A DNA stretch of 64,000 bases. Origin: Plectosphaerella cucumerina (Eukaryota; Ascomycota; Sordariomycetes; Glomerellales; Plectosphaerellaceae). The stretch covers positions 806,001-870,000 of the forward strand of contig JAGPXD010000004.1 of the NCBI GenBank assembly GCA_020746995.1, in the 5' to 3' direction. The notes under the pieces are model-generated. The model made no database searches, had not been told where the DNA came from, and saw nothing but the letters and a program-made list of their open reading frames with translations. Each line of letters starts with the position of its first letter. Position 1 is the stretch's first letter. The translations under genes and the position numbers were made by a program. Shown here in pieces: positions 33,307 to 45,414 of this stretch.

Positions 33307-34608
33307 TCAGTCGTCATCCGATTCCGACTCCAGCAGAAATGTATCCCAAAACTTCCTCTCCGTGATAGCTTCAGTCCCTCTTACCCAGTATCCCGAACTT
33401 GGCACATTCCCGCGCCGGTCCTCGATGGTCCTCGTCTTCGGCGGTGGAGATGGGTACGTCCCGACATGGCGCTGCTGCGCCTGGGGCATCTCACCATCGA
33501 GACACCGCCACATACAATAGTGGGTGTCATCTGCCTCGAGCGGCTCGGAAGGATGGCGATGCATGACCTGGACGCCTCGGCGTCGGTAGCGCTCCATGTT
33601 GCGCTCGGGAAGCTCCACCATCATCTCGCGCAACTGCATCGATCGGTAGAAAGCATCGAGATGAATCAGTGGGTCGCCATCAATGAACTCCAGGTTAAAT
33701 AAGCCTCCGAGGGCGATGTTGATCCTTCGGAGGTGGCGGCAGTACGTGACGATGTTGTCAAGGATGGGTGGGAGGTGGTCCAGGTCCCACTTCAAGCGAT
33801 GATTGCTGGCAGTCTCATTTGCATGAACAAAAACGTCCAGGGAAGTGACAACTTCAAGGCGCTGAGGTAGTATGAGTCGAGGAAAGTGTGTGAGAAGCGT
33901 GGTGCTGGAGATGGAGATGCAGTTCCCCGCGAACAGTACGTGGATGCCCTCGGTGTACCTTCCGCTCGTCAGTCGCTGATCGGAACTCACAAGGACACGA
34001 AAGTACTCACGCCTGTCTACACGACAGCAGAAATCCCATGATGCCAACCTGGCACTCTCATTCCAGGCTCCTTCCTCCCTCGGGCAGTGGTTGTTGTTCC
34101 CTCGCATGCAGTAATCATACCGGGGTCCCTGCCAGTTGAGATACATGAGAAGTGAACCTGTGGGCGCCGTTGGCTCAATCCTGGGGAAGAGGACGTCTTC
34201 TCTGACAGGTCTGATGGGGTCGTAGCGATGGCAGACGCATCCTGCCCATCGCCAGGCATGGTTGCCAACCCAAAAGTAGTCGTGAGGGGAAATGTTCGCA
34301 TGCCGTTTTTCCGACGGGTAGGCATGAAGAAGACCGTTGTCGAAGACGAGGTCCATGTGAATTCTGCGCCCTGAAAACGCCATGTTGAGGATTGTAAGGC
34401 GTAGGTCGCCCGGGACTTTCGCGAAGAGGAGACATTTCTGGGGCTGTGGGCGGAGCTGGACGCCCGCCGACTCAGCGAACACGGGCGTGAGGGGTCGAGA
34501 CCGTGGGGTCGGAAGGAATGGCGGCGGGTCGGTGGATAGCTCCGGCTTGGGTTTTGACTTGGTCTTGAGCCCGAGAAGTTTCTTCAGCCAGGCCCGAAAT
34601 CGGCCCAT
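33307..34608 (-). CDS. DUF7730-like fungal protein, reading frame probably shifted
   Basis: A continuous 433 aa ORF, but its middle is suspicious. The N-terminal part has family-like LFAKVPGDLRLTILNMAFSG and GRRIHMDLVFDNGLL. The C-terminal part has YTEGIHVLFAGNCISISS and LPQRLEVVTSLDVFV. Between them, another frame reads GIMGFLLSCRQA just before a GTGAGT donor at 34010. Splicing the 52 nt intron 34010-33959 (CTGAC branch) gives LLSCRQA-YTEGIHVLF, the usual motif in this fungal family. Reaching that frame needs a 2 bp shift near 34054-34057, where GAGAG suggests a duplicated AG. The 2 bp and the 52 nt sum to a multiple of 3, so the unspliced ORF stays open. Either a frameshift allele or a sequence error. 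The function of such proteins is unknown. Confidence 0.65.
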   Translation of the reverse strand: MGRFRAWLKKLLGLKTKSKPKPELSTDPPPFLPTPRSRPLTPVFAESAGVQLRPQPQKCLLFAKVPGDLRLTILNMAFSGRRIHMDLVFDNGLLHAYPSEKRHANISPHDYFWVGNHAWRWAGCVCHRYDPIRPVREDVLFPRIEPTAPTGSLLMYLNWQGPRYDYCMRGNNNHCPREEGAWNESARLASWDFCCRVDRREYFRVLVSSDQRLTSGRYTEGIHVLFAGNCISISSTTLLTHFPRLILPQRLEVVTSLDVFVHANETASNHRLKWDLDHLPPILDNIVTYCRHLRRINIALGGLFNLEFIDGDPLIHLDAFYRSMQLREMMVELPERNMERYRRRGVQVMHRHPSEPLEADDTHYCMWRCLDGEMPQAQQRHVGTYPSPPPKTRTIEDRRGNVPSSGYWVRGTEAITERKFWDTFLLESESDDD

Positions 34609-35227
34609 CTTGGTGTATGTTAGGGTCTGTAGTGGTGTCTGATGAGGTTGATGAGATGGAGGTGGCAGGGTACTGGGGCTGAAAGAGTGCTGGCAGAAGG
34701 CTTGCCTTATAATTAATGACAGCCTTCTGCCTGTACAGCAGTAAATTCCATACAGAGCTTATTATTTGAGTAACTCGTAGGCTTCCGTTGGCGATGCTCA
34801 TCGTTTGATTCCGGAGTCTTTGTTAGCCCCGCGTACGATCATTGTGCTTGACGGGAAGCTGAAGCCTTTGCGACTAGGCGTTGCCGCTTTCCGTCCAGAG
34901 AAATCAGATACAAGAAAGAGCATCTTCATGATGGAAGGACTTCACAGATGGATCGAGCAACTGAAAGACCCCTGGTTGGTCTTTGATGAGGTTGACGACT
35001 GAAGCCTGAAGTCATTCGAGATAACCTCAGCCACTCGGTGTGGCGCCTGCTGACATAACCTGGGCCCCCACCTGGAAGCCCGGCAACCCGGCACGGCTTG
35101 CGACGGAGGTCGCCGGATACGGATGGGTCTCGACCAACGACACCTCACTGCAGTGTGCTCCTTTCCGAACACAATCAGCAGGCCGAAAAAAACGGCCGAG
35201 ACACTTTCCCCCCAAGCCCAAAAACCA
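34609..35227. other. divergent intergenic region
   Basis: About 620 bp between divergent genes. The reading frame of the aminopeptidase extends open to 35123, but ATG 35228 begins the likely leader. No specific regulatory site identified. Confidence 0.5.
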
Positions 35228-37196
35228 ATGTGGAGGACTCTTCTCTCCAAAGCTTCCCTCGGCCTCAGGATTGCCCGCCCGTCGACGACACCAGCGCTGC
35301 TCGCCACTGCTAGCCGCCGCGCCCTCGCCACAATGGCCAACCGCGACCCATGCACCCTCTCCAACTACCGCGAGTGGCTCACCAAGCACACCACCGCCAG
35401 CCTCGCCATCGACTTTGAGCAAAAGGCGCTCAAAGGCAAAGTCCTCCTGGAGCTCGAGTCGCTCACTGATGCTCAGAGCAAGGAGATCGTGCTCGACTCG
35501 AGCTACGTCAAGGTCTCGGCCGTGCGTGTTGACTCGGCCGATTCCAAGTGGGAGCTCAAGGACCGCGTTGAGCCCTACGGCTCGCCGCTCCATGTCACCG
35601 TGCCTGATGGCGCCGCGAAGGGATCTGTCGTCAAGGTCGAGATTGACCTTGAGACGACCAGCAAGTGTACGGCGCTGCAGTTCCTGACGCCCGCCCAGAC
35701 ATCGAACAAGAAGCACCCGTACATGTTCAGCCAGTGCCAGGCCATCCACGCCCGCTCGCTGTTCCCCTGCCAAGACACACCGGACGTCAAGTCGACCTAC
35801 TCGTTCGTCATCCAGTCTCCGCTGCCCGTCATTGCGAGCGGCGTCAAGACTGAGGGCAGTGATGAGAAGAAGGGCGCCGACACGGTCTACCGCTTCGAGC
35901 AGAAGGTGCCTATCCCGGCGTACCTCTTCGCTCTTGCGTCAGGCGACATCGCCATGGCGCCCATCGGCCCTCGCAGCTTCGTCGCCACGGGCCCCGAGGA
36001 GCTCGAGGCGTGTCAATGGGAGCTGGGCGACGTGGAGAAGTTCATCGAGGTCGCCGACAAGCTCCTCTTCCCTTACCAGTGGGGCCAGTACAACGTTCTG
36101 GTGCTTCCCGCGTCGTTCCCCTATGGCGGCATGGAGAACCCCGTGTGGACATTTGCGACGCCAACGCTCATCGCCGGCGACAAGTCCAACACGGACGTCA
36201 TCGCTCACGAGCTCGCGCACTCGTGGAGCGGCAACCTTGTCAGCAACGGCTCGTGGGAGCACTTCTGGCTCAATGAGGGTTGGACTATCTACATCGAGCG
36301 CCGCATCGGCATGGCCCTCCACGGCGAGGCTGAGCGCGACTTTTCTGCCATCATCGGCTGGAAGGCCTTGTCCGATGCCGTAGACCTGTTCGGCCACGAC
36401 CATGAGTTCACGAAGCTCATCATCAAGCACGACAACATCGACCCGGATGATGCCTTCAGCACCGTCGCCTACGAGAAGGGCTTCCACTTCCTGTACTACC
36501 TGGAGCGCCTTGTCGGCCGCGAGTCGTTTGACAAGTTCATCCCTCACCACTTCAACACGTGGTCGCGCCGCTCGCTTGATTCTTTCGAGTTCAAGCAGAC
36601 CTTCGTCGACTTCTTCAATGGCCTGGGCGATGAGGGCCTCAAGACCAAGGTTGCCTCCATCGACTGGGACAAGTGGTTCTACCAGCCTGGCCTGCCGCCC
36701 AAGCCCGACTTTGACACCTCGCGTGTTGACGTGTGCTACAAGCTGGCCGACAGCTGGAAGGACGAGGTAAGAAGTTTTTGCCCTGTGGTTGTAACCCTCA
36801 TCTAATGCTTCGCAGAACTTCAAGCCCAGCGCTGCCGATGTCGAGGCCTTCTCGGGCAACCAGAAGCTCGTCTTCCTCGAGACAGTCGAGAAGTTCGACC
36901 AGTCCATCTCGGCCAAGCGCTCGCAGCTTCTCGGCAAGACGTACGACCTTACGTCTTCGCAGAACGCCGAGCTCAAGACGGCCTACTACAAGATTGCCCT
37001 GCGTGCCCGCGACGCCAGCTGCTACGAGGGCGCCGCCGAGCTCCTGGGCCAGGTCGGCCGCATGAAGTTCGTGCGTCCCCTGTTCCGCGGCCTGAACAAG
37101 GTCGACCGCGACCTGGCGGTGCGCACCTTTGAGAAGAACCGCGACTTCTACCACCCCATCTGCAGGGGCATGGTCGAGAAGGACCTGGGTCTGTAG
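35228..37196 (+). CDS. leukotriene A4 hydrolase-type aminopeptidase (M1)
   Basis: Bifunctional-family zinc aminopeptidase / epoxide hydrolase (LAP2/LTA4H). Exons 35228-36766 and 36816-37196 give 639 aa. The substrate motif GGMEN (FPYGGMENPVWTF) and zinc motif HELAH (residues 327-331, AHELAHSWSGN) with the downstream Glu in NEGWTIYIE are all intact. The C-terminal LTA4H domain runs to KNRDFYHPICRGMVEKDLGL. The first 35 residues (MWRTLLSKASLGLRIARPST...) are basic and free of acids, like a mitochondrial leader. A second ATG at 35333 (MANRDPCTLSNYREW) begins exactly where cytosolic homologues start, so two isoforms are possible. Confidence 0.94.
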
Positions 37197-38733
37197 ATCT
37201 AACAGAGCCATTGTACGTTGAGTCGATCAAGCCAAGAGGGCCTAAGCAGTGTAAGCACCTGGCGATGTGTCAGTAAATCCACGTGACTGAGCTCCCTCCC
37301 TTCGAATCTCGATGCCAAGTGTAAAGGTAGTAAAATGAACGTCACCATCAGAAAAGCCACACCACAATCGGCGAACCAATGATCGAGCCCCCTCACCGAA
37401 CACACCGAGTGGCTCACCGTGAGGCGTTGGTGGTGCGTGGCCTGACGTCACCCCCACAATTTCCCCATAACCTGATTTCCACGCTAATCCCTGCTCCCGC
37501 GCGCCAGCTCTTGGACGACGACATACCACACCACACACCACCACCACACACCGACGCCAACCCAACGTCCCCCGGGCCAATCTCCTCCCTCGCGCGTGAT
37601 GCGCTGGCGACCACCCATCCTGTTCCAACCCGGCACTTGAGCAGGACCCTTGCAGGATGCGCTTGTTGTTTCGGATGGCTGATCCGGCACGCGTGGCCGC
37701 CTCTCCGCGCTCGCTTCAGTTTTTTTTTGCAAGTCAGGTGTCCGTGTCGATCGACGGGAGACGGGAGGCCGTTTGGCGATCAAGGGGGCTGGGACCATCC
37801 TGGCGCATTCTGCCTTTCAGTTCTGGAGCAAACACTCTCTGATCCAGGGAGATGAGAAGGCGTCGCGGCCCATCAAGTCATCGCATGCCGGGTTGGGCCA
37901 GGCCAAGCCGGCCCAGGTCGAGAGACAAGCATTCTGCGGACCACGGTTGAGTCTTGGATAACATCACTGCTAAGGAAATCGCTGTGCTGTTTCAGATGTC
38001 CGAGCTCCCCTGGTACGACTTACCGCCATGACCTCATGGCGGCTGGGCGGCAACGGACAGGACCTTTCGAAAGGTCTGGGCCGCCATCTTGGGGGCCCAA
38101 AATCTCGAAGCCTCGCTGCTGCCCTGTTTGCTCGATGGTGACGTTTGACTCAGCCCCCCCTGTCAGCCCACCATGGCTTGGGCTTGGACTCTCTATTCTT
38201 CTCTACCCCCGCCGCCTTTGCCGACGACCCCGTTTGCCCTGCGCCCTGCCCTGTGGATTGGACCCTGGGCGCGCTGCCGAAGCGCGCTGCATCATTATAC
38301 CCTGCGTCTGGGCTCTGGCCCTGAACGACCCTGGGGGTCCTGGTCCGGGAGCAACCGGTCTGGGCGTTGACGATATGACGCCGGAGGCTCCCTTGCGGGA
38401 GGGAGGGCCTCCCAAACCTGTTCGTGGGGCGCTTGCCGTGTGACGCGACCTTGACTCTACGCCCTACCCTGGAGTTGCCCATTTGCTGTGCTTTCCACAC
38501 CTTCAGCCTTGGAAGTGGGATACGTGGTGGATGGACGGGGCCTGATCGACGATAAATACCCCCTTTCGCCTCCCCCTTTACCTCACTGATCTCCTTCCCT
38601 CCTCATCCCACACAACAGCAACCAACAAGCAGCAACCACCTCCTTCGCCACCTCACAACTCCCCTCCTCGAGGAACCCAAACGGCCCATTACCTTATACC
38701 CACACAAACAAACAACCCCCCCTCCTAATAACA
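37197..38733. other. 1.5 kb intergenic region
   Basis: No gene supported; the ORFs are shadows of each other with Pro/Arg/Gly-rich composition. The last 200 bp is the probable promoter and leader of the MARVEL-like gene, with a TATA-like site near 38552 and CA-rich sequence before the ATG. Confidence 0.55.
38551..38558 (+). promoter_or_regulatory. possible TATA box of the MARVEL-like gene
   Basis: GATAAATA about 180 bp before the ATG and followed by CT/CA-rich leader. The sequence is suggestive only; no start site is known. Confidence 0.4.
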
Positions 38734-39282
38734 ATGGCCTTTGACCGCATCCTCTCCTTCGTGCTCCGCGCCGCGGAGCTGGCCTTCGGCGCCATCGTCG
38801 CCGGCCTCCTCGGCCACTTCCTCGACAACTCCAACGCCAGCGCGTGGGCCAATGGGCGCCACATCTACACCATCACGGTGTCGGCCCTGTCCATGCTGCT
38901 AGCCCTGCTGTGGCTTCTTCCCTTCTCCAGCGCCTTTGTGCACTGGCCGGTGGACCTCTTCATCTCCATCCTGTGGTGGGTGGCCTTTGGCCTGCTCGTT
39001 GACGTAAGCTTCATCGCACTCCATCCCTCTCAAGTCATCTGCTAACATCGCCCCCAGATCATGGGCAACGGCTGCGGTGGCGTCTTCGACTGGAGCAACA
39101 TTGCCATCCGCAACAACGATGCCTGCGGCCGCTTCAAGGCTGTCATCGCCTTCGCCTTCCTGTCCGCCATCTGCTGGCTCGCCTCGGCCGTCATCGGCTT
39201 CTTCTGGACTCGCCGCCGCACCAACGCTGTTGCCGACCGCCCCGTCCGCCAGCGCCGCGGCTGGTACCGCTCGCGCGTCTAA
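38734..39282 (+). CDS. MARVEL-domain-like membrane protein
   Basis: Exons 38734-39003 and 39058-39282 give 164 aa. Four membrane segments are visible: AAELAFGAIVAGLLGHFL, ITVSALSMLLALLWLLPF, DLFISILWWVAFGLLVD and AVIAFAFLSAICWLASAVIG. A small loop holds GNGCGGVFDW and a Cys in NNDACGRFKA, common in fungal MARVEL-like proteins. The tail is basic (RRRTNAVADRPVRQRRGW). Such proteins sit in plasma membrane or eisosome-like domains; the precise role here is unknown. Confidence 0.85.
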
Positions 39283-42200
39283 GTGGCGACATGTCTTGAC
39301 ATGTCGGCCTAGACGCCACTTGTACCAACAAGTAAACATCATTTTCTTTTCTACGACGTGAAACGAATATGGACTTGGTCATGATAGCGAAGGGGAAGGA
39401 TGAGAATGGAGGAGGAAAGCGCCGATACCCAACTAATACCCTAACGGCCGATGTGTATAATATCTACGCAATAATAATGCCTTGATGGTACCTACTTCGT
39501 TCCATGGTTGATCATGTCTATAATTGAATTTGATCCCCGGTGGTCGTTATCGACAGCTTCTCAGTATCGCTAGATTGTTAGACAAGTGATGCGAAGTTTG
39601 GATCACTATTGCCTGTCATCAGGAGGTGCAATTACTAGTCGTTACTCACGCCATTACCAATGTGCCTTTACTTGCAAAGCTTCGTCTTGTAATCCTCAAG
39701 CTCCTGACCGTCATATTGTTTCCCTTGACTTTGGCCCTGTCCACAACATCACATTCGAATGTGAACGTCATGTTGAGGCCCCAACTTCAACATGTGCATG
39801 CGCACTGGTTACCTATTGAGTTTAACCTAGAAATACGTAAAGATGCAGCAGGTTCAATACTGGTGTTGATCGACGAGGCCATCGAGCCCTATCAGGCAAT
39901 GCTCACGGATCAGTGATCACGATGCAGCGTTTCGGATAGGAGGCCTCCTTCAAAAACAAGTCATTCTGCCACATCCAACTTGTATCGAGCCTCATCGTAT
40001 CGTAACTGACCGGATGTTCTCATCAGGTCAGCTGTTTTAAGTAGCTTTTTTGGCCATGGAGTGGACAGGGGTTTAACCTCCCAACTTGGTTCACGCAAGA
40101 TGCACAAGAGGTTGGGGCCAACTTCGAGCCTTTGCACCTGGGTATGATACCTCAGAGTAATCTCACCATCTCAATCGAAGCGATAATTCCGTCGACCTTG
40201 TCATGGACGAATGCTAGCAACTGATCTGATTGATGAGGCTGTGGTTGAGCGCGGGAGTCTTGACCCAACCAATGCGAAGATTTCAAATTCAACATATAAA
40301 TGCCAATTACTGAACCCCCTTAACTTTACATGGATCATTTAGGCCACTGTTCTTGAAACGTGGTTCAGCTGTATTCAGAATCCAGTTCAAATGCCCTAAC
40401 TGATGGGCCAGAGCCTAGAGAATAGCATCATGGCTCTACACCACGTGGAACACCACACCATCTACCATCACGACAACATTCCCCTGAATCGCTTTCACAG
40501 CAGCGCCACGACGCCACGACTGCCGTGGGTCTCCCAACGTCCTCTGCGCCTCAGTGTCTCCTGCCCGGCGGCCCCTCTCGGGACACCCCGCCAGATCGGA
40601 GCGGGTCCGGAGCCGACGATGTCCCCCCCGGCACCATCGTGACCTTCCGATCGCGATACCTCACCATGAACCTGAATCCAGCAAAGTGCCACAATGCACA
40701 AACACGCCCGTGACCCTTCCCCTGATCAGCCTCAAATGACCTAATGCCTCCCAGTCGCGATGCAGTGCCTTGGCCGGGGCGTTGCCCCCCCTGCTGGGAA
40801 GCCAACTCCGCATCGCAATGTCCGAGATCTGGGGCACGCCACGTCTAGGCCGAGCCCAAGCTGCCGTTCCAGAACCAGACCGCCCTCCCTCCCAGTGGGC
40901 GTTGCTGCAGCTGCAGGCCTCCCAGACGTGGCACTCGTAGCGTCCTTTTTTTTCTGGAGCAACGATCTCGCCAGAGAAGCCGACGAGAAAGCCAGATCGC
41001 CCTGAAAATCCCGATCTGTGGTGGTTGCGCCGCCGAGGGGTCGACATGCAAGGAGGAAAGTTGGAGTCGCGGAGGCGGAGGCACGAGGCACGGCAAGCCA
41101 TTTCCAGCCTCTTTTCCCCCGCCAACCGTCGTCTCGTGATGGGCCCGGGCGTCGGAGGCGCAAGCAGGTTTGCGTGCTCAATAGGCCGAATATAGCATCA
41201 CCCGTGCTACCCGCCGCCAGCCAGCGAGAAGCGACTTGTTTAGCCGCTCCGGCACTTTTCGCGTTGGGCTCTCGTTTGCGTCTTTCATCCCAAAGTCGTG
41301 ATCGGCCGTCCTGCACTCGCCGCAAGAAAGATGCACAGGAACGAAATCAAGGCAGCTAGCGCCGGCGGGATCACCTCACCAGCGGATGGACGCACGGCAT
41401 GGACGGGAGCGGTCGCCGAGGACGGGCGGGGAGGGGGACGCGAGGCAGCGGTACGGTGTAGCAATAGCACGGGATTCCGAAGCGCCCTGTCAACTTGTCT
41501 CGATGAGAGGGCGGGCTAGGCGATCGCCTCAAGCTCTCGCGCGGTGCCTTGCCTTGGCCCCCTTGAGACACCTACGCGGCATATGCAAGTCGGGAATGAG
41601 TGGCGGTCGCACCACATGATTTTTCCGGGTAGGTAGAGAGAAGAGGCGAGACGGGCTACGTCAGGCGTGGAGCCAGGCCTTTGGGATTGTCGAGATTGGA
41701 AACCGGTCAGAAATTCGGATGCCCGTTTGACAGAGATTGGGATTTTGTCGATAGCCGATCAAACGACAGGGGGCGGGGAGGGAGGGAGACGGGAGGGGGA
41801 GAGAGGGGCTGCAAGCTGCAAGGGGCCAATGGGCTTAGGGCGCGGAGAGCCGCATCGCGATGGTCGAGCTTTTGGGAGCTCCTATGGTACAAGGCGTCAG
41901 GATTAGCAAAGGTGAGAGAAGATGGCGTAAGGAATCGATGACGGAATGGTGTGGGGAAGGTGACGCTAGCGACCGCGTGCCGTCAGCCACGGGCGGGGTC
42001 GGAATGTGCCCCGAGCTCTTCTGGTCTGTGGCGTTTGTGGCTTTCGCGCCTGCCCTCAGCAGGTGCCGGGGCGACGGCTGCGTCATTGGCGTGGCCCCAC
42101 GAGCTTGGTTCCTTGCTACATCGTCCAACCACGTCGGACCATCGAACCTCATCTCCTCCTGCACCGACGTGCATCCGCCGTCATAGCTCCCTTCCCTCAC

Positions 42201-43290
42201 CCCGCCCTTGCCCCGTCGTTCCTTCCTCGTCGAATCTGGCGGGGGCTGAGGGTGACGGCTACTTCGTCGTGACTTCCTTCATCCGGGGAGCGACGCGTGG
42301 CATTTGCTGACCGGCGTAGGGAAGGTACGGACGACCCGTTCTTTCCGTTGGACCACGAGGCCTCCTCGCACCTGTCTCGCCTGTCTGTCTCTCTCTGAGG
42401 TGGAGGTCCGTTAGATGTCGTGTCTCGGACGGAGCTAAACCTGGATGGAATGCTTGCAACAGATCTTCGTGCTTGAATTCTCTTCAGCCGCCTCATCCTT
42501 GGACGAAGCAGCACCGTTCGCCCCCTCACCCCAGCCCTAAACGTCACAAGCCACAGCTTCAGAAACGCGTCCGGGGTTCGTTCGCGGCTGATGGGATCCA
42601 CGTATGACGATGGTGGGGGGCGGGTTTCCGCCATCCACGTCCCGTCTCTCACGGCTGTTGCAGCGCATCAGGCCCGCCGAGCTCCCCGATCCAGCGATCC
42701 CATGTCCTCAAGGAGCCTCCCGAGAGGGCCAGACCCGGACGCGGCCCCTTGTTTCGAGCAGGGCCAAACCTGGCCGAGGCAAAAGGACTGCAAGAGCTCC
42801 TTGGCCCGCGTGAGCGATGGCTTGGCGTCGTCGGACCAGAAGCACCGGTGACGACTGGGGTTGATTGGGGATCTCTCTGCGTCTGGTCTGGCCAGACGTC
42901 CGAGCTTCTTGGAGAAACCCGCGCTTGCAGAGCTTCCTGCTTGCCCCTCCAAGACCGATGACGCGACATCTTCGAGTAAACTGGGCCAACGTCGCCGAGC
43001 GAGTGACTTCCCGCCCAGACAGGCCGCGCAAGGACGGGAAACAAGCATCTGCTAGGCAATCCGTCAGTGAGCCAGACCGTCCCTCCCAAGTCTCCTTCCC
43101 CTCCTCCAGGAAGTATATAACCATCATCCCCCTCACCTCGTCATCAGTCTTTTCCCTCTCCTCTCCTCATCAACAGATACCACAACCACAACAACACAGC
43201 TTCCTACAATCACCATCAAGTGATTACCCCCAAGACTTTCCACCTCAAACACATATTTGATACCCATTCAACCAAACCAAACCACCCAAC
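39283..43290. other. 4 kb gene-poor region with an AT-richer part
   Basis: About 39300-40400 is visibly AT-richer than its surroundings and has no long ORF, so it may be remnant DNA. 40400-43100 is GC-rich with many overlapping but featureless ORFs, the longest 194 codons minus at 40741-41325. The last 200 bp is the promoter of the repeat-protein gene. No transposase or reverse-transcriptase sequence recognised. Confidence 0.5.
43124..43130 (+). promoter_or_regulatory. TATA box of the repeat-protein gene
   Basis: TATATAA 161 bp before the ATG at 43291, followed by a CT-rich then CA-rich leader, the usual layout of strongly expressed fungal genes. Confidence 0.55.
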
Positions 43291-44649
43291 ATGTCTGGAC
43301 TCATCGAGAAGATCAAGGACGCCGTCCACGGTGACAAGCACCACTCCTCCTCCAACGACCCCGCCAGCGCCAAGGGCCACGACTCTCACGCTGCCAACAA
43401 GGCCGACCCCCGCATCGACTCTGACCGCGATGGCCGTGCCAACCCCCTCTCCGGCAACACTGCTGGTCACTCTACCACCACCGGCCACTCCAGCGGCGCT
43501 GGCATGAGCGGTCTCGGCTCCGGCACTCACTACACCGGTACCACCGGCCACACCACCGGCCACACTGCCGGCCACACCACCGGCTCCAACACCCTCGGCT
43601 CGTCCACCCACACCTCCTCCAACACTGGCCCCCACAGCTCCAACCTTGCCAACAAGGCCGACCCCCGCGTCGACTCTGACCGCGACCACCGCGCCAACCC
43701 CGCCAGCGGCGTCGGTGCCACCGGCGGCGAGTTCGGCTCGTCCCGCACCACCGGCACCAACGAGTTCGGTTCCACCACCCGCTCCGGCGCCGAGTACGGC
43801 AACACCGGCAACACCGGCGGCCTTGGCTCTTCCAACACTGCCTACGGCAACACCTCTACCAACGCTGGTCCCCACGACTCCAACCTCCTGAACAAGGCCG
43901 ACCCCCGTGTCGACTCTGACCGCGACCACCGCGCCAACCCCACCAGCGGCGGTCTTGGCTCCAACACCGGCGCCTATGGCACTACTGGCTCGCACAACAC
44001 CCACGGCACCTCCGGCCTGGGCTCGTCCAACACCTACGGCACCTCCACCAACACTGGCCCCCATGACTCCAACATCGCCAACAAGGCCGACCCCCGTGTC
44101 GACTCTGACCGCGACCACCGTGCCAACCCCACCAGTGGCGGCCTCGGCTCCAACACTGGTGCCTACGGCAGCTCGACCACCGGCACCCACACCGGCACTC
44201 ACACCACTGGTGCCACCGGCCTGAACAACCCCGGCCCTGCCCCCAACACCGCTGGCCCCCACAGCAAGGACATCCTCAACAAGGTTGACCCCCGCGTCGA
44301 CTCGGACCGTGACGGCTCCAAGACTGTCGGCCAGGACCAGACCTACGCCCGCTCGTAAGCTACAATCCGCTGCGACCTCCGACGCCGAGCAACCCCCCAA
44401 GCTTCCATAATACCCCTTCCTGCGCCTCCGCTCTCGGCTCGACTATTGCGATCAAGACACTGACCACGCCTGTCTTGAAGGAGCAACACCACCACCGCAC
44501 ACCGGGATCCCACCGATGCCGCCCAGGTGCCTCCCTCGGTTCTCGCCAAGCACATTGGCGAGCCGGCGGTGCACCACGACGACCACACTCACGACCGCGC
44601 CCGGAGGAACAGCGCAACCCCCTACCAGGAAGCTCACAGGGGTCTGTAA
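43291..44649 (+). CDS. hydrophilic repeat protein with NKADPRVDSDRD repeats
   Basis: Starts MSGLIEKIKDAVHGDKHHSS. Five copies of NKADPRVDSDRD(H/G)RANP lie near 43396, 43650, 43890, 44080 and 44278, separated by Gly/Ser/Thr/Asn/His-rich spacers (for example GGLGSNTGAYG). The plain ORF stops at 44358, but the final TCGTAAGC is a good donor. Splicing 44355-44480 (CTGAC branch site) adds a 56-residue tail reading DPTDAAQVPPSVLAKHIGEP and ending PYQEAHRGL. Total about 410 aa. The acceptor could also lie 3 nt later. There is no signal peptide and no Cys. Similar proteins are annotated as fungal cell-surface or stress proteins, and the composition suggests a disordered, LEA-like protectant. Function is inference. 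Confidence 0.82.
43396..44320 (+). repeat. coding repeats NKADPRVDSDRD (5 copies)
   Basis: Five near-identical 18-residue blocks spaced by about 190-250 nt inside the repeat-protein gene. The three middle copies also share the flanking GPHDSNLxNKADPR and ANPTSGGLGSN sequence. Confidence 0.85.
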
Positions 44650-45414
44650 TCGGATCGGTTGGATAATGGTTGATGGAGACGTTTCCTATGTTGCGACGGC
44701 TTTGTAATGCCTCAGATTGCAACGCTTGTATCAATACCTCACAGTAATGAATTCATGAGTTACGCTCTGATCACTTTTCCTGCGTGACACATGATTGATA
44801 TGTACTTGTCTGGGAACAGGTCATCAATCCAATGAGTTTAGCTTGAAATTGTGAGTGAATGAATGAGCTGGGAAATGAGACTTGTATCCGGTTTTGGGCC
44901 TTGGTGGCTCAAACAAGGCGTTACGTTTCGGTCTCGTGGCGTTACAAGCCTTCAAGCTGCCTCAGCCGAGGACTATAAAACACTAGCTCCCAAGTCGGAA
45001 TCTTACTTTACCTTCATATTAATCCCATGTGCAACTAGCCTGGGACTTTCGTCACCAGTGGGTGATCGTTGGTCAAGTCGTCCACCCCAAGGTTGCAATC
45101 GGAAAGGCACACATCGACAGCGGCAACCTCTCCTCTACCACTCGTGGGGTACTCAAGATGAACGATCGCGGCCGAGAAATTCGAGTCGGCTGGTCCGGCG
45201 TGCCTGTGGTCGTTTCTCTGGAGCGCCCGATGAGTGGTAGGGGGGGGTTGGTATTGTCGAGGTTTGGCATCCGATCGGGGGCTTTGGCGTCTTTACACTT
45301 CGAGTTCCGCCATCGCGAGCGAGATATGGCAAGTTGAGGGAAGCGAGTGGATACGATGAAGGTACAGCTATGAAATGTAGATCAGTCTTGCTTCTCCCCT
45401 GTCGACGCTGAGGT
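44650..45414. other. convergent intergenic region
   Basis: AT-richer 3' flank of the repeat-protein gene and of the HET gene; no gene seen. Confidence 0.5.

Noticed and set aside
43216..44400. 394-codon minus ORF rich in Gly/Val/Ala
   Set aside because: Antisense of the repeat-protein gene; its repeats mirror the NKADPRVDSDRD repeats.
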